DNA of 28,059 nucleotides, from positions 1 through 28,059 of the forward strand of contig DAOTEJ010000029.1 in NCBI GenBank assembly GCA_035454085.1, in the 5' to 3' direction. Shown here piece by piece: positions 1 to 5,617 of the stretch; within the stretch, counting starts at the first letter, position 1; every line of letters starts with the position of its first letter. This DNA comes from DAOTEJ01 sp035454085. Lineage in GTDB: Bacteria; Pseudomonadota; Gammaproteobacteria; Burkholderiales; Burkholderiaceae_F. The position numbers and the translations under genes were made by a program. The notes under the pieces are model-generated. The model was not told the origin of the DNA and did no database searches. It saw only the letters and a list, made by a program, of their open reading frames with translations.

Positions 1-55
1 TCAGCAGCAGGCGGCGGAACACGTAGTCCCGCAGGGCTTCGCCGCGTGACTTCAT
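1..55 (-). CDS. 5' end of a membrane protein gene, possibly ABC transporter permease (partial)
   Basis: An ATG at 55 opens a reading frame that runs off the left edge after 18 codons. It is preceded by a GAGG ribosome-binding sequence 5-8 bases upstream. The visible residues end in YVFRRLLL, a basic-then-hydrophobic start like that of OppB/DppB-type ABC permeases. With only 18 residues the family cannot be proven. It lies 159 bases downstream of the MFS gene on the same strand, and that gap holds no convincing terminator. Confidence 0.4.
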   Translation of the reverse strand, partial: MKSRGEALRDYVFRRLLL

Positions 56-214
56 CTGCCCTCGCCGCCGTCAGTGGCCCGGGCCCGCCTGTGTGCGGGG
101 ACCGTAAGGGGCGCGGGCCGTGTCATGCGGCGGATTATGGGGCGCTTTGCCAGGGTGTGGGTTCGCGTCGCAATTCCGCGACGCGCACTGCGCCTCGCTG
201 GTCGTGCCTCGGCC

Positions 215-1465
215 CTAAGGCGTCGCGGCGTCCAGATGATGCGGGCCACCGCGCCCCGCCCACACCGCCGCCAGCCGCCGTGGCCCGGCGCCACGGTCGA
301 GCGCGATCACCAGGGTGAGGCAGCCGACGCCCGAGAGCACCGTGCCCGCCACGAAGGTCGGCCAGTAGCCCCAGGCGTCGGCCACGACTGCGCCGCTGAA
401 GTTGGCCAGGCCCATGGCGATCACGATCGCGCAGGCGAGCAGGGTGTAGTCGGTGCCGGCGTGCTCGGGGTCGGAGGCGTCCATCATCACGGTGAACAGC
501 GCCACGCTCGCCATGCCGCCCAGCAGATGCTCGGCCACCGAGCCTGCCCACAGCATCGGCACCACCGCGGTACCCGCGGCCGCGGCCACGTAGAAGCCCA
601 GGCTCGCGGTCTGCAGCAGCCCCGCCACCAGCAGCGCGCCGCGCCGGCCCACCGCGTAGGCGAACCAGCCTCCCGCTGCAGCACCGGCCAGGCTCGCCAC
701 CGAGCCCACGGTGCCCTTCATCAGCGCGATGGTCTCGGTGGCGAGCCCCGCGTCCTTCATGAAGGGCCCGATCAGCGCGGCGACCATCGAGTCGCCGAAC
801 TTGTAGAAGCAGATCAGCGTCACGAAGGCCAGGAAGCCCGGCACGCGCAGCCGCGCCGCCCACACGGCCGCCAGAGCGCCGAAGCTGATGCGCTCGGCGC
901 GCGGCCGTCGCGGCTCGCGCAGCCACAGCACGGGCAGGATGGTCAGCGCGAGCAGCGCCGCCATGCACAGGAACATCACCGACCAGCCGGTCTTGGCGTA
1001 GATCCACAGCAGCAGGCCGCCGCCCAGGATCATGCCCACGCGGTAGGCGCCCACCTGGATGCCGTTGGCCAGGCCGCGCTCGCGCACGCTGAGGATGCGC
1101 ACCGCGAGGCCGTCGGTGGCGATGTCCTGGGTGGCGGCCACGAGGTTGAACAAGAAGGCCGCAATGAACAGCGCGATCAGGCTGGCGCCGTCGAGCCGCA
1201 GGCTGGCCAGCGCCAGCGCGCCTGCGACGCCCGCGCACTGGAGCAGCAGCAGCCACTGCCGGCGCGTGCCCACCTGGTCGACGTACGGCGCCCACAGGAA
1301 CTTCAGCGCCCAGGGCAGGAAGAGCAGGCTGGTGGCCGAGATCATCTTCAGCGACAGCCCGGCCTCGCGCAGCAGCACCGGCAGCGCCTGCGTGAAGAAG
1401 CCGTAGGGCAGGCCCTGCGCCAGGTAGAGGCTGGTGAGCAGGCCGATCTTGTAGCTGCGCTTCAT
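215..1465 (-). CDS. MFS transporter, AmpG/FptX-like (PAT family)
   Basis: A 416-residue inner-membrane protein with about 12 hydrophobic segments. The family signature is visible: LPWALKFLWAPYVD around residues 50-63, a cytoplasmic loop after the second helix, and ATQDIATDGLAV around 111-122, typical of AmpG-type permeases. Known relatives import muropeptides (AmpG) or siderophores and their complexes (FptX/RhtX). The length of about 415 residues is closer to FptX/RhtX than to E. coli AmpG (about 490) or the longer pseudomonad AmpG. No siderophore or peptidoglycan-recycling gene is nearby, so the substrate is open. The ATG at 1465 starts directly in MKRSYKIGLL; no strong ribosome-binding site is visible. 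It follows the arginase gene after 94 bases on the same strand. Confidence 0.85.
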   Translation of the reverse strand: MKRSYKIGLLTSLYLAQGLPYGFFTQALPVLLREAGLSLKMISATSLLFLPWALKFLWAPYVDQVGTRRQWLLLLQCAGVAGALALASLRLDGASLIALFIAAFLFNLVAATQDIATDGLAVRILSVRERGLANGIQVGAYRVGMILGGGLLLWIYAKTGWSVMFLCMAALLALTILPVLWLREPRRPRAERISFGALAAVWAARLRVPGFLAFVTLICFYKFGDSMVAALIGPFMKDAGLATETIALMKGTVGSVASLAGAAAGGWFAYAVGRRGALLVAGLLQTASLGFYVAAAAGTAVVPMLWAGSVAEHLLGGMASVALFTVMMDASDPEHAGTDYTLLACAIVIAMGLANFSGAVVADAWGYWPTFVAGTVLSGVGCLTLVIALDRGAGPRRLAAVWAGRGGPHHLDAATP

Positions 1466-1559
1466 CGGCAGGCTGTGTCGGGCACGCCTGCAAGGCGCGG
1501 CAAGCGGGATGGGGGTGAGCCGCGCACGCGGGGCGACCGACTGGAGCGCAGGCCCGCCC

Positions 1560-2486
1560 TCAGCGCGCGCTCGGCTTGCGCATCAGCGTGCTCTTGCCGA
1601 ACAGGCTCTCGATCAGGTCCACGGCGAGCAGCGCGGTCTTGTTGCGCACGTCGAGCGCGGGGTTGAGCTCCATCACGTCGAGGCTGGCGAGCCGGCCGGT
1701 GTCGGCGATCATCTCCATGCACAGCTGGGCCTCGCGGTAGGTGGGGCCGCCGGGAATGGTGGTGCCCACGCCCGGCGCGATCTCGGGGTCGAGGAAGTCG
1801 ACGTCGAAGCTCACGTGCAGGTGGGTGTTGGCGTCCATGGTCGCGAGCGCGAGTTCCATGGCGTGGCGCATGCCCATCTCGTCGATGTAGCGCATGTCGA
1901 AGACCTCGAGCCCGGCCTCGTGCACCAGGCGCTTCTCGCCCGGGTCGACGCTGCGGATGCCCACCTGGCGGATCCAGCGCGGGTTGATCGCCGGCACCGC
2001 GCCGCCGATCCCGACCAGCGCCTGCGGGCCGTGGCCGCACAGGCAGGCCACGGGCATGCCGTGCAGGTTGCCGCTGGGGGTGAGCTCGTGGGTGTTGAAG
2101 TCGGCGTGCGCGTCGAGCCACAGCACGCGCAGGCGCTTGCCCTGTTCGCGGCAGTGGCGCGCCACGGCGCTGATGCTGCCCACCGCCAGGCAGTGGTCGC
2201 CACCCAGCAGGATGGGCAGGCGGCCGAGCGCGAGTTCGGCGCGCACGGCTTCATGCACTGCCTGGTTCCAGGCCACGACCTCGTCGAGGTGGCGGTAGCC
2301 GTCCACCGGCGGCTGCCAGGGGTTGGCGGGACCGGCGAGGTTGCCGCGGTCGATCACCTCGAGTCCTTGCGACTCGAGCGTCGGGCCGATCTGCGCCACG
2401 CGCAGCGCCTCGGGCCCCATGCTCGCGCCGCGCGCGCCGGCGCCGATGTCGGTGGGGGCGCCGATCAGGCTCACGGCTCGGGGCAT
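1560..2486 (-). CDS. rocF: Arginase
   Basis: Arginase hydrolyses L-arginine to ornithine and urea in the cytoplasm using a binuclear manganese centre. All ligand motifs are visible (numbered from the ATG at 2486, 308 residues): GGDHC with H98, DAHADFN with D125, H127 and D129, SFDVDFLDP with D228 and D230, and E273 in MELNP. The substrate loop SGNLHGMP is intact. Family length is about 300. A GTG at 2498 would add four residues, but it lies inside the GGAG ribosome-binding sequence for the ATG at 2486, so I prefer the ATG. The neighbours (MFS transporter, divergent mobB) do not extend an arginine pathway. Agmatinase is the main alternative, but the SGNLHGMP loop and overall pattern favour arginase. 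Confidence 0.9.
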   Translation of the reverse strand: MPRAVSLIGAPTDIGAGARGASMGPEALRVAQIGPTLESQGLEVIDRGNLAGPANPWQPPVDGYRHLDEVVAWNQAVHEAVRAELALGRLPILLGGDHCLAVGSISAVARHCREQGKRLRVLWLDAHADFNTHELTPSGNLHGMPVACLCGHGPQALVGIGGAVPAINPRWIRQVGIRSVDPGEKRLVHEAGLEVFDMRYIDEMGMRHAMELALATMDANTHLHVSFDVDFLDPEIAPGVGTTIPGGPTYREAQLCMEMIADTGRLASLDVMELNPALDVRNKTALLAVDLIESLFGKSTLMRKPSAR

Positions 2487-2629
2487 GGGCAGCTCCACTG
2501 GCGGAAGTAGGTCGGCGGGCAGGATATCAGCGCAGGCGCCCCTCGCCGCAGTGGCAGGGCGCTGCGCTTCATCAATGACATTGGGCTGCCGCGCTTCGTG
2601 GCGCGCGGCGGACTGCTAGAGTGCGCCGT

Positions 2630-2647
2630 CCGCGTGAACGCGGTTTT
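2630..2647 (+). promoter_or_regulatory. Small hairpin plus U-tract before mobB, possible attenuator
   Basis: CCGCG (2630-2634) and CGCGG (2639-2643) form a 5-bp GC stem around a TGAA loop, followed at once by TTTT (2644-2647). This resembles a short intrinsic terminator in the sense direction, 21 bases before the mobB ATG. The stem is short for a terminator and could be chance in DNA this rich in GC. Confidence 0.25.
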
Positions 2648-2668
2648 CTGGCGCTGCGGCGCGGCTGC

Positions 2669-3163
2669 ATGAAGATATTCGGATTCGCCGGCTGGTCCGG
2701 CAGCGGCAAGACCACCCTGATCGAGCTACTGATCCCGCGCCTGGCGGGTCGCGGCCTGAGGGTCTCGCTGATCAAGCACGCCCACCACAGTTTCGACGTG
2801 GACCAACCCGGCAAGGATTCGTACCGGCACCGCCACGCCGGGTGCGCCGAGGTGCTGATCTCCTCGTCCACGCGCTGGGCCCTGATGCACGAACTGCGGG
2901 GCGCGCCCGAACCGACGCTCGACGAACTGGTGGCGCGGGTCTCGCCCTGCGACCTGTTGCTGGTCGAGGGTTTCAAGCGCTCGCCCATTCCCAAGCTCGA
3001 GGTCTTCCGGCGCGAAAACGGCAAGCCTCGCCTGCATCTGGACGATCCGCACATCGTGGCCATCGCCACCGACCAGCGCTTCGACACGGCGCTGCCTCAG
3101 TTCGACCTCGACGAGCACGAGGCGCTGGCGCAGTTCATCGTGCGCCATAGCGGGCTCACCTAG
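2669..3163 (+). CDS. mobB: Molybdopterin-guanine dinucleotide biosynthesis adaptor MobB
   Basis: A 164-residue GTP-binding protein that assists MobA in attaching GMP to molybdopterin to give the MGD cofactor of DMSO-reductase-family enzymes such as FdhA and NasA here. A Walker A loop GWSGSGKTT lies at residues 8-16. The family motifs IKHAHHSFDVD, DSYRHRHAG and the Walker-B-like LLLVEGFK follow in order. Length is normal (about 170). A GTG at 2621 would add 16 Arg-rich residues unlike the family, so the ATG at 2669, leading directly into MKIFGFAGWSG, is the start. It stands apart from mobA (13818) and converges on the end of the fdh operon. Confidence 0.93.
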   Translation: MKIFGFAGWSGSGKTTLIELLIPRLAGRGLRVSLIKHAHHSFDVDQPGKDSYRHRHAGCAEVLISSSTRWALMHELRGAPEPTLDELVARVSPCDLLLVEGFKRSPIPKLEVFRRENGKPRLHLDDPHIVAIATDQRFDTALPQFDLDEHEALAQFIVRHSGLT

Positions 3164-3218
3164 GGCGAAGTCCGCCGTGCCCGCGCCGCGTGCGTCGGCG
3201 ATCTGGCCGGAGACCATG

Positions 3219-3243
3219 AAAAAGGCGCCCCGCGGGGCGCCTT
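3219..3243 (-). terminator. Rho-independent terminator of the fdh operon
   Basis: A perfect 10-bp inverted repeat (3222-3231 against 3234-3243, arm AAGGCGCCCC) with a 2-base centre. On the minus strand it is followed by a run of five U (plus-strand A at 3219-3223). It lies 18 bases past the stop codon of the last fdh-operon gene. The plus side of the stem has only two T, so it should work mainly for minus-strand transcripts. Confidence 0.85.
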
Positions 3244-3261
3244 GGCATGACCGGAGCCAGC

Positions 3262-3642
3262 CTACTTCTTGGCGGGCGCCGGCGCTGCCGCCTTGGCTGC
3301 CGGGGCAGCGGCTGCCGCAGCTGCGGGCTTGGCGGCGGCCGCTTGCGCGGCGGCCACGGCGGCCAGCTCTGGCGGCGGCACGAAGGGGCCGGGGTTCACG
3401 CAGGCAGGCGTGGCCTCGGGCGTGTAGGTCTTGCCCTGGGCCTTCTGCTGCTTGATGAAGGCGTCGGCGACGCGGCTCTCGGACTCGCAGAGCTGGAACG
3501 CAGCGACCTTGTTGGCGTGTGCGGTCTTCGCGGCGTTGAGCGCGGCCACTTGCTGCTGCTCTGGCGTGGCCGCCGGCAGCTTGGCGAGCGCCACCGAGCC
3601 AAAGGCCAGGCTGCAGGCCGCGATGGTGATGTGCTTGAGCAT
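3262..3642 (-). CDS. Small exported Ala/Pro/Lys-rich protein, last gene of fdh operon
   Basis: A 126-residue protein of unknown function. Residues 1-20 form a Sec signal peptide (MLKHITIAACSLAFGSVALA, cleavage after ALA). The mature part begins KLPAATPEQ, has a helical middle with two cysteines (in LCESES and TPACVNPG), and ends in a low-complexity tail of about 40 Ala, Pro and Lys residues finishing PAPAKK. The start at 3642 has a strong GAGGGGG ribosome-binding sequence. It follows fdhC by 15 bases and precedes the operon terminator, so it is co-transcribed with formate dehydrogenase. A periplasmic role beside the enzyme is inferred only from location. The tail resembles those of cell-envelope or DNA-condensing proteins, but composition alone proves nothing. 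Confidence 0.75.
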   Translation of the reverse strand: MLKHITIAACSLAFGSVALAKLPAATPEQQQVAALNAAKTAHANKVAAFQLCESESRVADAFIKQQKAQGKTYTPEATPACVNPGPFVPPPELAAVAAAQAAAAKPAAAAAAAPAAKAAAPAPAKK

Positions 3643-3657
3643 GGTTTCCCCCTCGAT

Positions 3658-4716
3658 TTACTTGTCTGCGAGCAGCACGGCCTGGCGGATGGGCTCGGGC
3701 ACTGTGGACTCGGGCACCATGGGGCTCTCGGGCACCTTGCCGGCCTTGACGTCGTTGTACCAGAGCTCGTGGTGGTGCTTGGCCCACTCGGCGGTGACGT
3801 AGCCGTCGCGCATCGCGCGGTAGGCCCCCTTCATGCCGATCGTTCCCAGGTAGATGTGCACGCAGGCCATGGCGATGGCGAAGTAGGCCGCAACCATGTG
3901 GATCACGTTCATGGTCTGCATGGTGGCGCGGCTCTGCCCGAAGTTCGGGAAGTTGAGCACCAGACCCGTGACGATCAGCGTCGACGACAGCACCACCAGT
4001 ACCAGCCAGAACACGATCTTCTCGCCGCCGTTGAACTTGCCCGACGGGTATTCGTGTCCGGTGAGGTTGCCGACGATCTTGGTGAGCCAGACGAAGTCCT
4101 GCTTGTTGAACCAGTTATGGCGCAAGAAGCGGATGAACATCCAGGTCACGCCGATGATCAGGAACGGGCCGGCGAAGTTGTGGATATTCTTGGCCGCCGC
4201 GGCCAGCCACGCGTACAGCGTGTGGCCAAGGATGGGCAGCAACAGCGTCTTGCCGAAGGTGATGATCAACCCGGTGATCGCCAATGACACCCAGACGATG
4301 GCCATGGTCCAGTGCGCATAGCGGTCGGCGGGCTGGAAGCGCTTGATCATCATCTTCGAGCCGGACTCGCCCACCGGGATCGAGCCGCGCCAGGCAAAGA
4401 AGCCGGCCAGCGACAGCATGGCGAGCGCGACCGCCAGACCGCCGAACAGGGCGACTGGCACTCGCGCTTCCTTCCAGGTTTCGCCGCGCGACTGGATCAG
4501 CACGCCTTGTTCGGCGGGCGCTCCCATCTGCGTGAAGCCCGGCTGTCCCGAGCGCACCTCGCGCCAGACGGGCGAGTTGTTGTAGGGCTGGTCCTTGTTC
4601 TCGCGGACCTCTTGCTGGGCGGGCGTAGGCTGCGGCGCTGTGGGCTGCGCAGCCACCTGCCCGGCCAACGCCAGGGCTGCGACGGCCAAGAGGGCGCGCC
4701 ACGAACTGATCTTCAT
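3658..4716 (-). CDS. fdhC: Formate dehydrogenase gamma subunit, cytochrome b556
   Basis: The 352-residue membrane anchor that takes electrons from FdhB through two b-type hemes to the quinone pool. Candidate heme ligands are H135 (RYAHW), H179 (NIHNF), H273 (VIHM) and H287 (VHIYLG). Four core membrane helices lie near residues 137-157, 183-198, 235-255 and 271-291. Compared with E. coli FdnI (217 residues) it has about 110 extra N-terminal residues: a signal-peptide-like segment (1-23), a polar probably periplasmic stretch rich in Gln and Pro, and an extra hydrophobic segment (88-108). Long FdhC forms are known in other proteobacteria. It follows the lipoprotein gene by 10 bases. Confidence 0.93.
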   Translation of the reverse strand: MKISSWRALLAVAALALAGQVAAQPTAPQPTPAQQEVRENKDQPYNNSPVWREVRSGQPGFTQMGAPAEQGVLIQSRGETWKEARVPVALFGGLAVALAMLSLAGFFAWRGSIPVGESGSKMMIKRFQPADRYAHWTMAIVWVSLAITGLIITFGKTLLLPILGHTLYAWLAAAAKNIHNFAGPFLIIGVTWMFIRFLRHNWFNKQDFVWLTKIVGNLTGHEYPSGKFNGGEKIVFWLVLVVLSSTLIVTGLVLNFPNFGQSRATMQTMNVIHMVAAYFAIAMACVHIYLGTIGMKGAYRAMRDGYVTAEWAKHHHELWYNDVKAGKVPESPMVPESTVPEPIRQAVLLADK

Positions 4717-4726
4717 CGGGACGCTC

Positions 4727-4957
4727 CTATCGCGCCGGCACGCGCAGGTATTCGTTCTGGTCGCCAGCGCGAACTTCCAGCGCGCGCTCCCAGGCGGCCT
4801 TGTCGCCCTTGAACTGCGGCGAATCCCAGGGCTGCACGACGGCGCTGCCCTTGTACTTGCCGGGCTCGTAGACCTGCACCTTCTCGCCGCACGCGGCCAA
4901 GCCCAGTGCGAGAACCAGCGCGAGGCTCGCCGCCCCCAGTCTCTTCAGTGCTCTCAT
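4727..4957 (-). CDS. Small lipoprotein of the fdh operon
   Basis: A 76-residue protein with a lipobox LAAC (Cys at 23) after a hydrophobic signal peptide, so it is expected to be exported, lipidated and anchored on the periplasmic side of a membrane. The mature part is about 54 residues, beginning CGEKVQVYEPGKYKG, with two Trp and no further Cys. The ATG at 4957 overlaps the fdhB stop codon (ATGA), which implies translational coupling to fdhB, and fdhC follows after 10 bases. The function is unknown. Its position between the beta and gamma genes suggests a structural or assembly partner of the complex. It is easy to miss because the same frame stays open far upstream across fdhB. Confidence 0.82.
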   Translation of the reverse strand: MRALKRLGAASLALVLALGLAACGEKVQVYEPGKYKGSAVVQPWDSPQFKGDKAAWERALEVRAGDQNEYLRVPAR

Positions 4958-5589
4958 GACTTGCCCTCCTGCTTGGCTGCCGGCTTCGCTCCCGCCGGGG
5001 CCTTGACCGGGCCGTAGGCCGTGCCCCAGCCCCACAACTCGGGGCTCTTGCCGCGGATGGTCACGCGCTCGCGATAGATGTTCGAGATCACGTCGCCATC
5101 GCCCGCCAGCAGCGCCTTGGTCGAGCACATCTCGGCGCACAGCGGCAGCTTGCCTTGCGCGATGCGGTTCTGGCCGTACTTGGCGAACTGCTCTTCTTCG
5201 CTGCCCTTGCCCGGACCGCCCTGGCAGAAGGTGCACTTGTCCATCTTGCCGCGCACCCCGAAGGCGCCCGCCTGCGGGAACTGCGGCGCGCCAAACGGAC
5301 AGGCGTAGAGGCAGTAGCCGCAGCCGATGCACAGGTCCTTGTCGTGCAGCACCACTCCGTTGTCTGCGGTCACGAAGCAGTCGACCGGGCACACCGCCTT
5401 GCAAGGCGCGTCCGAGCAGTGCATGCAGGCGACCGAGACCGAGCGTTCGCCGGGCACGCCGTCGTTCAGGGTAATGACACGACGACGCTGGATGCCCCAG
5501 GGCGTCTCGTTCGCGTTCTTGCAGGCCGTGACGCAACCGTTGCACTCGATGCAGCGGTTGGCGTCGCAGAGAAATTTCATTCGGGCCAT
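4954..5589 (-). CDS. fdhB: Formate dehydrogenase beta subunit, four [4Fe-4S] ferredoxin (FDH3 type)
   Basis: The 211-residue electron-transfer subunit between FdhA and FdhC. Sixteen cysteines fall into four groups: 13/16/19/23, 55/58/63/67, 87/90/93/97 and 119/122/151/155, the ligand count for four [4Fe-4S] clusters as in FdnH-type subunits. It lacks the C-terminal membrane helix of E. coli FdnH (294 residues), matching the shorter FDH3 beta type; the C-terminal tail here is Ala/Pro/Lys-rich and soluble. It has no signal of its own, so export together with Tat-bearing FdhA is expected. The ATG at 5589 has an AAGGAG ribosome-binding sequence 7 bases away, which favours it over the ATG at 5580. 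Confidence 0.95.
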   Translation of the reverse strand: MARMKFLCDANRCIECNGCVTACKNANETPWGIQRRRVITLNDGVPGERSVSVACMHCSDAPCKAVCPVDCFVTADNGVVLHDKDLCIGCGYCLYACPFGAPQFPQAGAFGVRGKMDKCTFCQGGPGKGSEEEQFAKYGQNRIAQGKLPLCAEMCSTKALLAGDGDVISNIYRERVTIRGKSPELWGWGTAYGPVKAPAGAKPAAKQEGKS

Positions 5590-5617
5590 CGTGAGTCTCC
5601 TTGGTCCTTCGGCGCGA

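Noticed and set aside
82..119. Inverted repeat GGCCCGC / GCGGGCC after the MFS gene
   Set aside because: A 24-base loop and no U-tract on either side; not a convincing terminator in DNA this GC-rich.
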